Shown piece after piece: positions 8,575 to 20,604 of a stretch of 64,000 nucleotides of DNA. Source of the DNA: Ottelia alismoides (taxonomy: Eukaryota; Streptophyta; Magnoliopsida; Alismatales; Hydrocharitaceae); NCBI GenBank assembly GCA_037367405.1, contig JAZKJV010005552.1, positions 310,001 through 374,000 on the forward strand, in the 5' to 3' direction. Positions within the stretch are counted from its first letter, which is position 1. Every line of letters starts with the position of its first letter. The notes under the pieces are model-generated. The model saw only the letters and a list, made by a program, of their open reading frames with translations. It did no database searches and was not told the origin of the DNA. Made by a program: the position numbers and the translations under genes.

Positions 8575-10946
8575 CAAAGATAAATAAAAGACATCTAAAT
8601 CTATTTTTAAACCTCCTGTCTCAAGTTTAATCCAACGGAGAAGATGCTTGCGAGCGCATGAATGAGATGTGTGCTTCTCATAATCCAAGTCAAAGATCTG
8701 AGTAATTAATCTCCTAATTCATCTCATGAAATCCAATGTCTTCTTCATGAACAAGGGCATCGAATAAGATGGAGATTCTTGAGCACTCGATCTTACAACA
8801 CAACGGCATGATGACGATGGCGACATTCTCTAGGTCAAGATGTGGATAGCCACAATTAAAGAGAGAGAGAGGGGCGTGTGGAGAGAACGAAGGAGCGAGT
8901 TTGCTCTTGCAATTGTGTTGTAAAAGAAGAGCTAGGATTACACTTTTTATAATAAATTGGACGTCCATAGATCCTACTCCATGAGCTCACAAAATCAATG
9001 CTTTAGATTGTTGTGTGCTTTCAATCAGTAACCATTTTATTACATAAATTTCCAACAACAATTATTAATTTCAAATAAAAATCAAATATGATGTGAATAA
9101 TTTTAAAACATAAAGTTTAATTCAAATCAATCTTATGTGGATTTTAAAGGGAATAGGAGGAGCCTCCTTTCCTTAATAGAGGAGACGTCCATACAAGGAG
9201 TAAGACTCTTAGCTGCCCCCCTCTTAAAGGGAAAGGCGCTCAGCTTTTTCCTTGATTGAGAGATCTCATATCTCTCCATAAACACCACATGTGCAACAAC
9301 AATTGTTGCATAACTATTGACAAAAATAATTCTAAATTTATCTGTGATAATTTCAATCATGACATTGACAATTGTAAATCTTATTCATGCATCTAATATA
9401 AAATGTAAATTGTATTTTCAATTAATTGTCTAATGTGAATCCGATTCATATCAACATTTACTTCGTAAATACTATTTACAATTAGCTCTCTCTATATATC
9501 TATATTATAAATAATAAATAATATTTATAATATATATGCTTAATATGTATAGGAATATCCATATTATTCATATCATTGATAATTAAATCATATATAATTA
9601 TCTTGGATCTCCAGTCTCATGTATATAAATAATATAATTCATATTCATATTATTCATGATAAATAAATCACATTTAGTTATCAATTTCCCAATGTTCAGA
9701 CATATTATCAACAACGGAATTGTTCTTGATCTCGTTCAAAAATAATGCTCTTTCTCCATAGATTCTTGGAGATAAGGACACGACGATTGTATATTCCATG
9801 TATAGTGACTTGGATATGGAGATCATATCTCAAATCCAGATCTCAAGGACCTCTCAAAGATGTTGATTAAATCAAAACCCTAAATCTAATCTTCTCATTG
9901 TATCTGAATCGTATTGAGGTCAATGTCCAACATTTAAACTATGATTAGATTACTTCTCTATTGAGAGGAGTCGCTAAAATCCAAACCCGTTTCATCACTC
10001 CCTCAAAATGGAAGGGACATGGTTATACAATCGTTTATGATCACATCACCTTTGAGTATTTCTAATACACATATATCATGCATACTAGACGACCTAGAAT
10101 AGACATGAAGTTTAGATCGCATTTGAACTGTCTCCATCAGGGTTTCATCATTAGGTTTCTTATTTGATCATTGGGATTTGGTATCGATCATATTCTTTAT
10201 AAAACCATATATCATACCCATGTCTTGATCATATACTTTCCAAAAGCATATATCATACCTATAAATTCAGTTAATCTTCTAAAGTGAGACAACCGTGCAT
10301 GGAATTTGATCTCAATATCTAATGATTGAGCTCATGTCGTCCATTTCAATAATTAACCTATGTGACCGTTTGAGAAATCATATTACTCATATGCCCTTGT
10401 ATATACAACAGCTCTCAAGTGTATAGACATTGAATAGGTCATCAACCTATTGGTCTTCCAAATGTACATACCCAAACATATAGTAATACATATGTCCCTG
10501 GTCAGAGGATGTGTTCATATATCATGATATTATACAACATAGTTCATGGTGATCTCGATCTTGTTAAGCCAACTCTTTAACCTAACTTATATAACACCTT
10601 CGAATCTCTATTCCTATGCAGAGGACATGCATCAAGAGGTAGGTCATATATCATCCTTTAGAGATGTATTGCCATCTCCTCCTGGGGCTAGAGATCATTT
10701 CTTAATAATCACTTGATGGTACTTGATGAGTCTTCAATCTAACTCTTTAGATATCATCCAAGCACCAACCTCTATGATTCAACATTTGAATCAATAGCAG
10801 TATGATCATTAAAATGGCCATGGTAAATAACCCAAATTTTTCTAAGAGACTATTATGAAAATTAGTTATTCTTTATTTAAGATTAAGGAGTGAATTGCAG
10901 TAATATTTATTGTATAATGGCTCGTCGTGGGATCACATGTCCAACA
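8575..10946 (-). mobile_element. Truncated copia LTR, same family as E4
   Basis: Reverse-strand copy of the LTR seen at 41034-43543 and 48970-51483. Matching landmarks are the start on - (TGTTGGAC..GTGATCCC at 10946), the block around 9950-10050 (ctattgagaggagtcgctaaaatcc; complement of 41990-42010) and the block at 8608-8660 (cctgtctcaagtt..gcttgcgagcgc; complement of 43265-43310). Identity is clearly lower than between the two E4 LTRs. The last 150-200 bases are missing at 8575. No PPT or PBS is obvious at either side, so it is a truncated or solo LTR. Confidence 0.7.
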
Positions 10947-11196
10947 ATAAAAACCATGACATAAGTTTTCCTGACTCAATATTTCCCCACTAGACGAGCT
11001 AATCAACCACTTTACGAAAGTGTGAGATATTTACATGGATATCTAAACCCTTTATAGATGTTTCGCTTCACAATCTTGGATCAAATACTAAGATCAACAC
11101 TACACATCAGGTGAGCTTTCGACTTTTTCCGTGTTTCCTTGGTGGTCTCACGTCTAAGGGCTTCTTTGCACACTTAGGATTAGGTACCTAAGATCA
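10947..11196. other. Unassigned spacer
   Basis: Between two reverse-strand copia LTRs. No gene or repeat recognised. Confidence 0.3.
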
Positions 11197-12191
11197 TGTA
11201 GAAAGAGGTTAACTGAAAATAATAGATACAACAATAATAATATCTAGGTAAATAATTATCTCTACAGATAACCAGAATAATTCTCCAATTAATAACATAT
11301 GATATCTTGAGATAAACAACAATATTGCACATATAATTCTCAAAGAATACTACAAGCAATTATAACACAGATATCACATGAAGATAAGCAATATCAAACA
11401 AATAGTAAATATCACTGTGTTGAGAGAGGCTTCCAAAAGTACTCTAGCTACTAGAATAACTTGTAGAGAGGCTAGCGAATCGAAAACTGCTGAACAGAAC
11501 AACTTGCTTTACAGCTTTTCAACCAAGAATATTCTTTTCGAAATATCAAACGAGTCGAAGTACATGAGAAAGAATATTGAGGAATCACTTAGAGAGAGAT
11601 TCTTGCTTTTCAAGAGAAAAGAAGAGTTATTACTCAAATGGTGTGTGTTCAAAAAATGAGTATGGGGTCTTTTATATATGAACTCAAGAAACTTGGTCGT
11701 TGGAAACAAAAAATGTATGAAATCGAATATGATTTCATGATATATCGATCAATTATAAATGATCGATTAGCCAAATAACTATGAACAATCAATTGATGAC
11801 CATTTGAATGGTATTCAAATAATGATCGATACTATCGAAATTCATGATCAAAATTTTGTAATCGATCAATGAAATACATATGATCGAGTATGCATGATCG
11901 ATCAATGTGAAATATGATCTAAGTTCACGAAAACATGATATTCATGAAAATGAAACTTTTGATTGAAGCTTGTTGTAGTTACAACTTTTGCAAACCTAAT
12001 AAAGGTAAACTATTAAAGTCTTTTAAACAAGAAACAAAAAAGATGAGCAACTACTTCTTCTTCTGAGCGGTGACTTAACACATTCGTATTGAAATAAGAT
12101 CTACATTCTGTAATCACATAGAATATGAAAGAGACTACAATATAATCTTGTATTTCTGTCATCTTTAAAATCACGGACCAAAATACTAACA
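11197..12191 (-). mobile_element. Sirevirus-like copia LTR
   Basis: On - it starts TGTTAG at 12191, directly after a PPT-like ggaggagat, and could end ..TCTACA at 11197, giving about 1.0 kb bounded by TG and CA. It contains several gatcgatca words (11745-11910), as does the LTR remnant at 57178-57292. The 93-codon frame at 11378-11659 (+) lies inside the LTR and is not called. Confidence 0.5.
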
Positions 12192-12500
12192 ATCTCCTCC
12201 TTTGTAATCATTACAAAATATTTTTAAAAGTTTATAAGTTATAACCACTTAAGTGTAAGCAATTTTCGATTCAAACTTGACATAAGTAACTATAATAAGT
12301 CAATATAATTTGAAAAAAAGTTCATGCCATTCCCTTATTAAAAGAATTATAAAACTTTTAATTCTTACAAGGTGAGTGAAAGTTTAGAGGAGGTTGTAAA
12401 ACAAGAAGTTTTAGTTTTCTCTTTAATTAATTTCTCCCCCTTATTTAATCAATCCATTAATTTTACAATACATTTTATCTTTAATTATATTCTCCCCCTT
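12183..12500 (-). promoter_or_regulatory. Multiple PPT-like tracts of Sirevirus-like element
   Basis: Complement strands read aaaggaggagat (12190 side), a second purine tract near 12425-12445 (gggggagaaatt) and a third near 12490-12502 (aaagggggagaa). Repeated purine tracts just upstream of the 3' LTR are described for Sireviruses. With the LTR start at 12191 they mark the 3' end of the element on -. Confidence 0.5.
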
Positions 12501-14040
12501 TTGTTATTATATTAAAAAAACTAAGATCGAATGAAATAAAACATGCATTAAAAAAATGTTTGTGTGATTCACAAACTAGCTTTAATACAAAAAAACAAGA
12601 TAGAGGACTGAAAAATAAAAAGAAACTAAAAAAAGAATACACGAATGGACTAATTAGAGGATGCATGGTAAGAATCCTCAACACGGAGAGAATGGTGATC
12701 CTTCTTACCTTGCTTGATAAATCTATGAGTGTTTGAGCTATACTCGTACTTGGATGTGTCGGATTGAGATCTATCTGATTATGTCTCTTCTTCTTCTTCT
12801 TCTTCTTTAAGATGTAGGATAACGGTAGGCATACAAATGTCCTTGCTTGGTCTAAATGAGGATGCACCAGGAGTAGAAGGTCAAGGTGAAGGCTGAGGAG
12901 GAGTTGGTTCTCATTGAGGTGTGGAGTGGCGAGCTAGGGCATGGGTGTTGCGGAAGGAGGGAACTGCAAGATATGCATCAGATGCATCTCGTTAAACATT
13001 TGGTACAACATCTCAGATTGGTCATTAACAAGCTGAACATATTTGTTGGAGAATTATGCAATTTCCTACTGAAAATTCATCACTACATCAACCTTTTCTT
13101 AGATATGATGGAACTTGAGAAGCGAGCTTCAATGATGGCCTGCTCGATGAGCTACTCGTTGGTGGAGTCAAAAGTTGAGGGGTTGGGGTGAAGAGGCATA
13201 GGAATGGAATTTAAAAGTAAGGGTCCATAGTAGGAATGGTGGGAGAGGGTCTTGAGGTGGCAGAATGTGGCTCCACTTCTGTTTCATCTACTTCGATCAT
13301 GAAGAGCATCGACTCCACAATGAAGGGTTGAATTCATACGGTGTATGCTGGGTCACGAGTAATGTGAACATTGAAGTGTTGAAGAATGCGGTGATCAAGA
13401 ATCATAATGAAATGTGAGCTATAGGATGCTGAGAGAGAAGGATACAAAGATATGAGACCAATTGAATGATTGAACCTAAACAAAAATAAAGATAAGGGTA
13501 TAGACCGTTAGAGTGATGTAAGTAAGGTTTGACCCGTTGTTGCTAAAGCACTAGGAGGAGATTCAATTAAGGAGCCTAAGGTTCGGAGTTATGAGATACT
13601 TCGTAAAGTTTTGTACAAGCATTAAGATTACCCCAAGTTCATCGTGGATCGCTGAGTACAAGATCTCAAAAATAGTTGGTTCGGTGTCAGGGCATCCTAG
13701 GATGGAAAAAGGACCGAGGGATCTGCATTGAAAGTGGTCATATTAATGGTGGACCCAAGGTGGTAGGGATAGGCATCGTCGATATCTTTGAGGTTCCCAT
13801 TAAACTCAATGAAAACATTAAGTGAGATGGAATCTATAAGAAAATCCTCCTGGTCAGGAAACATCATCAGATCTAACAAGGTCCTGATCATGTTCATGCT
13901 AAAGATCCGAATGAACTATGGGAAGTAGTATTATAAATAGACCACAAGATGGGTTGGGAAGTCATGAAGTGTAGATGAGAATAGGCAAAGATCTGGTCTT
14001 CTACTAAGGTAGATCTTTGACCTCTTGGGTGCCATTTAAG
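12192..14040 (-). mobile_element. 3' internal part of Sirevirus-like element
   Basis: Sequence upstream (on -) of the PPT tracts, with no recognisable pol. Sireviruses often carry extra coding or untranslated sequence between pol and the 3' LTR, so this is the probable identity. It abuts the E3 3' LTR near 14040, where similarity to the E3 5' LTR (55640 onward) stops. A CTT microsatellite lies at 12785-12807. Confidence 0.35.
13697..13897 (-). pseudogene. Broken ORF of unknown function
   Basis: A 66-residue open frame on -. Upstream (to about 14030) the same frame stays readable apart from two stops, so about 110 residues form one decayed frame. It is rich in Leu, Phe and Asp, with no family motif I recognise. 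By position it could be the extra 3' ORF of a Sirevirus-like element. No function is assigned. Confidence 0.3.
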
Positions 14041-15271
14041 GAGGTTCACATGTTCCTGTAACCAAAGGAATTCTTAAGAACACTCAAGGGATCTGAGGGG
14101 ATAAAACTTAACAAAGAGGGATCAAAAAGTGAGGCAGAGCTGGAGGACCAAACTTATAGGTTGAACGAGTGGGGGATTTGCGAGGCAGATGTTGATCAAG
14201 TTGATGAAGATCGACCAAATCTCTGGTGTTTACGGGAATTAGGGATTTTCGGTCTCCAGAAATCATGCAGCACACCAAAGAAAATGATGGTTTCTAGCGA
14301 AAAAAAGGGGTGAAGAAGGGGATCTGAAAGTCCAACGATCAAGGAAGAGAGAAGGAGGTGTTGACACAAGTAAACATGAGGAGCTTCTGGTTGGTCCACG
14401 TGCACCAACCAGAAAATTCCCTAGAGGAAATAGTTAGTTAAATTAAAAATAAATATTAAATGAATTATCTAATTTTTTTAAAACTTGAAAAATGTTTGTA
14501 ACTTAATGTTGTATTTTATACATATTTTTATTTATTTTTATGAGTATTTAAATTGCAAGTTAATATTTACATGTAAGAATAAAGGTATAAATACATGTAT
14601 TTGAGTATTTTTACTTTTGTTTTGTAATAAATTATTTATTATTTTATACATATATTTTACATATTTTTTTTATTTTAGTACACAATTAGGTAATTTTATT
14701 GTGTTTTTCTGAGTTATATGTATATTAATTTAATTATGTATGAATACATTATATGTATATACAAGTATTTTTTACCCGTGTATTTAAATGTATTATTTAA
14801 TTTAATTTTATTTTAGTAGTTATATTATATTATAATTGCATACATATGTCTTAAATAATATTTACAATTTTATAAAAATAAAAGAATTCGAAAAATAATG
14901 ATAATAAATATATTGAATAAAATATACAAGTATATTGCACAATGGGGGCTAAAACCTAAATTTTGCATGTCAACTTGAAATTAAATGAAACCACCTTCAT
15001 TAACTAGTTTGTTAAAAGTTATATACAATTGATGTATGATTCTGGTCCATTTTGATACAATACAGAGAAGATACAAGTGTGTGAAGTTTTTATTTTGACT
15101 TAATTTTGTGTATCCTGGGCAAAATGCGCATTATTTTTATGTGAACTCAATTTTATATTTTTTGTATTTTTATCTACAATATTCATGTCGAGGGTTTTAT
15201 TGTTTGAGGTATCAAAATAATAATATAAAATAGGTGGCAAAAGTAATTATAAATGAATTAAAAACGTGGGT
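14040..15271 (-). mobile_element. E3 3' LTR, body
   Basis: Aligns by eye with 55640-56740 of the E3 5' LTR on the same strand. Shared landmarks include gatcaaaaagtgagg (14120; 55710), gttggtccacgtg (14390; 55980) and the AT-rich block with gaaaccaccttcatt (14990; 56580). The U3 front was moved by the inversion and is now at 15826-16130. The U5 side is cut near 14040. Confidence 0.7.
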
Positions 15272-16130
15272 TTTGAATATAAAAAGTGTTATAAATACAT
15301 ATTTAACAAATGCATGCAAAATGGTAATTTCATGAAATTATTAGGTATTTACATGAATTTGACTAAGGAAATAAATTTAAAATAAAGAAATAGAGGTGAT
15401 GAATCATGAATTCATCAGAATACCCCGGTTCTCAAGGAAAGAGTTACTGGATTGGGGAATTAGGCTCACCATGTTTGAGAAGCTTGACTTTTACCGCTTC
15501 AGCGAAGAGGAGCTATATATCATGACACTAGACTCATAGTCATAAGGGACTGCATATGATGTCAACTTGTTCTAACTTGTCCTTTGAGGAGACTTATGAA
15601 GAGTTTTGTGGTTCATGAAGGCTGTTGTGTTTCAAGTCTAGTTCCCAAACAAGGTTACGATAAGTAAAAATCCACAGATCTAATTGAGCTCCAAACTTTG
15701 ATTTTGTGAAGACAAGTTTAAAAGTCAAAATCACTCCAAGTTCTTTCTTTTCTTTTCTTTATTTTATTTTCCCCACTTATAGCAATAAGGGTTTGCTAGA
15801 GACTAGCAAAGGCAAGTTAATGGGTTGATGAATATCCATTTCATCACCTTTATTCTTTCAGTTTGGTCTTAAATCCCTAGCTAAATACATATATATTATT
15901 AATTTGTCAAAACAAACAACTCACAAAATAGTAAAAAATAGTGTATAAAATACTATATATTATTATATTTGAATCCAAAATAAAATAATAAAGGAAGAAA
16001 AGAAAAAGAATGAGACATCATAGATGTTGAGAGACCCTAGATCCCGAGACCCAGTCATCATGATGACTTGGTCAACAAGGAATATAGTAAGGGGAGATAG
16101 GGAAAATGAATTATACAAAATATACACATA
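15270..16130. other. Inverted segment between facing LTRs
   Basis: It holds, in order: the first 146 bases of the E2 5' LTR (reversed, ending TGATGAAT at 15417), target duplication gaata (15418-15422), the right part of the E3 3' untranslated region (15423-15825, now +), and the front of the E3 3' LTR (15826 to about 16130, now +). Flipping it gives an E3 3' LTR whose front matches 57020-56740, and an E2 5' LTR whose front matches 27757-27930. Both facing LTRs are hybrids as they stand. Breakpoints are approximate (within about 20 bases). Confidence 0.7.
15418..15422. repeat. E2 target-site duplication, left copy (inverted)
   Basis: gaata next to the LTR terminus ..ATTCATCA (15417). It pairs with tattc at 32429-32433. 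Confidence 0.7.
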
Positions 16131-17262
16131 AAAGAATAAAGAAGAAAAAAGAAAAATATAAAGCATGGATTTATGAAATAAATGCAGACTGACCTGAACT
16201 CTGAGAGAAGGTCAAGACTTGACTTGATCGACCGGGAATAAAGTAAGGGGAGATAGGGTCTTTAATCCAAAAATAATTTGTAAATTTATTCTTTATATAT
16301 TTGTACAAAACTTACACTATTTTATTTGTATATAAATTTTCTCGAATTAAATATTCTTCTAAACAAAAGTTGTAAATAAAAATATTTCCTAAGTAATAAA
16401 AATACTTATAAAATAAAATCATGTACAATTTAAAAGTAACTACACTCAGAAAAATGCGTAAACTGATAATTGAAAGAACAATTCCGACTCCATATGAACT
16501 CAAATTGAATCTAACTCACTTCCATTGCACTTTAAATTAAATTATCTTTAAAATGGTCGTGGTTTCATAATTTTTAGAGATATTGATAAGACGGTTTTCT
16601 AGGGTGGTTTTTTGTAATTTTACCATTTATTTATTCTATATATTTATTCATATTTTTTTATACATAACGTAAATAATTGTAAATATTTTGTATCATTATT
16701 ATAAATAAAAATACAAATATTTCAAAATTAATTAAAATTAATTTACTTATTTAACTATGTGTAAAATATATCATTTGTTATATAAACACGTATATAGAAA
16801 ATTTCCATATATAAAAATCACGAAAAATTAACGTAATAATTAATTAAATTAATTAATATAATTACGAAAATTTGATTGATTTATTTATTTAATTATTTGA
16901 TTTGAAAACCTTCCATGTATATAATATTTGATTTTATACCTTAAATAACCACAATTAAGGTGGCTAATTAATTTTTTTAAATTAATTATTTTAATTATTT
17001 TATTTAATTACGAATTTCATTTTCAATATATATTAATTTATTAATTTATTTTATTTAGTTAATTAACCACTAAATACTTTCCTTCTTTATACTTATTTTC
17101 CTTTTTGATTTTTCTTATCCTTTTTATTGGGGCTCCTCTCCTTTTCCCCTTGATCAATCTTGGGTGGAAAAGGAGCCTCGTTTTCGAAAACTCTATCGGT
17201 CGATAGAGGAGCTCAGCCCTCGAGTCGTCCGGTGACAGTGGACTGGTTGTCGTTGAGGCCAT
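16130..17262 (+). mobile_element. E2 5' LTR, first part of body
   Basis: Collinear with 27900-29035 of the E2 3' LTR (for example gactgacctgaac..gagagaaggtcaag at 16188 and 27960; the ccggtgacag region near 17230 and 29000). Interrupted at 17263 by a solo LTR. Confidence 0.75.
17258..17262 (+). repeat. Target-site duplication of solo LTR, left
   Basis: gccat, repeated at 20600-20604 immediately after the solo LTR. Confidence 0.85.
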
Positions 17263-20200
17263 TGATGAGCTCAAAAATCGAGCGACTAAGGTGAGAAGGT
17301 ATCAATGGTCGTTGTGACCTCAACCTCTTGGATCGGGCTCAATCAAGAAACAATCAAGACCACCAAATATGAAATCAAACAATCAGGTCAAAAACAACGG
17401 TCTCGTTATTTTATTTTACCTGGTATAGCTACCAGGATCGAACACAAGGAGCACAGATTGGGAAAACCTACGAAGTAGTCGGGATTCAAAAATAAGGATT
17501 TTTGGTGAATTTTGAAAATTTTAGATTTTTTTGGATTTTTTAATATTAGGAAAAAGGCTAAAATGCTAAGAAAACCTCTATCAAACAATTATTAACTATC
17601 TCAAAAACACTCAAAAACATTCAAATAAAAATATTTTTGGATTTTAGAAATATTCAGATGAGGTATTTTTCTTGAATTTTTCTGACTTTTGTTGATTTTA
17701 TAAAAATGAAACAAAGTGAAAAATGAAAGCCACCGAGCAACTAAAATCAAAAGGCTATTTAAAAATATCTAAATAGCCTATAAAATTTAAGCAACAATTT
17801 TATGAGCAACTATGAATCAAACACTAACTACAGAAATTGAAATTGCATTTGTTTGATTTTTTAAGATTTTTTAATGATTTTTCTAAATTTTTTATTTTTT
17901 TCAATATTTAGGGCTTTTATAAGTCCAAAAGTAATGAAACTTGGAAAGAAGTAAAAGCACGCAAAAACAAACATACAACCATTTTTTGGATTTTTTAGAT
18001 GGTTTTTAATATTTTTAGTTTATTTTTAAAACTGAACATAAGCAAAATTTTGGGTTTATTGAATTTTTAAAAATATCAAATGAAAACAAAAACGACCCAA
18101 AAATGCAAAGAAATTTTTACAACATGGCATGAGCCATGTATACAAATTTCATGAGATTTGGATAAGATTTGATATTTTATTCAACAAATCAAAGGCATAC
18201 ATCACACAGGGACTAAATCACAAAGAAAACAAGTTTCCAAGGCTAAATGGTAACTCGCTTTAAAAATTCCAAGGAGCACTTGCAACTTTCACACAATATT
18301 CAGCACATGTCGAAACACAACATTCACAAGGGCATAAGTGCAAATATGAAAACTAAAATATCAGATCGGAACCTCAATAAAGCTTGGGAACATACATATA
18401 AATACACCAAGAATGCACGTAACAGTGCACGTGCCATCATACATGAAGGGTTAAAATGCAAATAGTGAAAACAATAGGGGTTCAAATGCAAATAGTCCAC
18501 AATGTACTAATTTATTTTACAGACTAAATAAAAACATAAAGAAACTATAGGGACAAGAGAGCAATTTACCCAAGCAGGGCGTGCGGCTCTCGTGGGCGAC
18601 ACGTGGCTGGCAACGAGTGGCTGGCAACATTCGGTGATGGCGAAAGCACCTGGCGAATCCAACAGCTTTGGAGGAAGGGCGCACTTGGGGGGTACGTGGT
18701 CGTTAGATGTCAGATATAATGGCCTGACACGAGCAGGCGTTGGACGGTCCAGATGCGTTCTAGAGAGTGGCATTGATCCGACTGTGGAGGACGATCCCGG
18801 ATGAACTCCTCCCTGGCGAGGTTCGTCGGACGACTGGGGGTGTTCCGGGCATCGATGAATGATCAGGAGGGAGGGCTCAACTCGTGGCTCTCCTCCGCTT
18901 CGAGTAGCGATGTCCGATGGCGTCTTCAACGGTCAGATCTTTTGGATAGGCACTAGGACCTGGACGACCTCTGGCGAGGGTGGATGAAGGTGAAATGGGG
19001 GTCTCTAAGCGCAACGCAACCTGGGGGTGAAAGCTCCTTCTCAGAGGGAGACTACAGCCTAGGTTATTGGATAAAAATCAACGGGAAGCTACGGTGGGAG
19101 GCGGAGGAAGGTTCCGGCGTAGGCAGCGGAGGGAACCTAGCCCAATCTTAGCTCGGGTAACAAAGATCGGGATGATCTGACTACGGGGGAAGGGTGACAG
19201 TGGAACGGGGAGTTGATCCGAACGGCGAAGGATGGCAGATGGAGCTCCGACCACTGGGTCGGAGATGGCGGAGGGGTAAATGAAAGATTGGATAAAATCA
19301 GAGCTAGAATCAATGAGAGGTCTACCTGAGGGTCCAAGGTCAATCCTGAGCTCCAGGAGGATGCGGCAATATGGGTCGTCGCCTCGACCACGCTGCAGCA
19401 GGCCGGGAGGTTCGAACATGGCGGCGCTCCGGCCACGTGCGTCGAGCTACGGTGACAACGCCTCAATCCGGCCACCAAAGGATGCTTCCGGTCGCTGTCA
19501 CCGAGGGGAAACTCTCTAGGGTAGAATGAGGGCTTGCGGCGTGAGCTATGGAGCTGGGAAATGGATGGAAGGATTTATGCGCAATTCCAGGTGATGAGGT
19601 TGAACGGGCACGGGCACGCGAACCAAGAAAGATCCACCTCACGATAGGGATCCGCAAAGGTGGCTGATCCAAGGGGAAGAGGCGGGCGGTGGAATCAGGG
19701 CAAACGGTGGTCGGATCTGCTCCAGATATATTGGAGAAATCGGGCCTGTGAGCAAGATCTGCGACGAGGGGACTCGGGGATCAACGATCCCCCAAGTACC
19801 AATCACAAAAATCCAGAGTTAAAATTATTTGTAAATTAAATTAAAAATAGAAAATGATTTTATTTTAAAATATTTACAAAAAAAAGTGTTAATTATTTTT
19901 CAAACTATTTTTTAGTGATTTTTATTTATTTTTATGAAAAATAAATTATGTTATATATTATATTATATTATATTATATACTGGTATAAAATACCTATGTA
20001 TTTTATACTTTTATTTTTATTTTCTTATTTTTGTACAAATACTCCAATTGTATATTTTTATTTATTTACAACATAAAGTTGAGAGTATAAAATAATATTT
20101 ATTTTATTTTTATGAGTTATTTACAAGTATTAGATAAATAGGTATATGTCACATATATACATGATATGTACAAGGTGGAGAGAGACAATTACTTTGTTTT

Positions 20201-20599
20201 TATTTTTAGTTTTCTAATTTTTGTTTTATTTTTATAAATATATACAAGGTAGTATAAATACATTTTTATTTTGTTTTTGTGAAAAATAAATTATTCATAT
20301 ACATAGAGGGCATATGTACAAGGTTGAGTGGCCCTATCTCTCTCTACTCATTTTATTTGGCGATCAGGCCCATACTGGGCCCTCTCTTGGGATTAGGTCA
20401 CTCAATATTTATTCTAAATATTTCCCTATTTTTATTTTATTCTTTATTCTTTTATTTTTGCACAAATGCATGCTAACTATTGAGTATTAACAATTGCATG
20501 CTTTTTGGTAACTTATTATATTTACAATTATATACATGGTGTTTTGCCAAAATATCTACCTAAATAAAAGAATAAAGAGTGATGAATGGATATTCATCA
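17263..20599 (-). mobile_element. Solo Athila-type LTR
   Basis: Complete LTR of 3337 bp on -. Its U3 start on - is TGATGAATATCC..ATTCATCA (20599). It has a GC-rich middle (about 18580-19800) and a U5 end TTTTGAGCTCATCA at 17263. It is flanked by a perfect 5-bp duplication gccat and interrupts the E2 5' LTR, so it inserted after E2 did. No internal sequence remains, the usual product of LTR-LTR recombination. Near its 3' end on - is ttcgatcctggtagctatacc-like sequence (complement near 17440), the family's near-end landmark. The overlapping frames at 18507-19672 lie in the GC-rich middle and are not called. Confidence 0.85.
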
Positions 20600-20604
20600 G
20601 CCAT

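Noticed and set aside
12785..12807. CTT repeat
   Set aside because: Ordinary microsatellite; no further significance seen.
18507..19672. Possible small genes in GC-rich DNA
   Set aside because: Inside the solo LTR 17263-20599, bounded by a target duplication.
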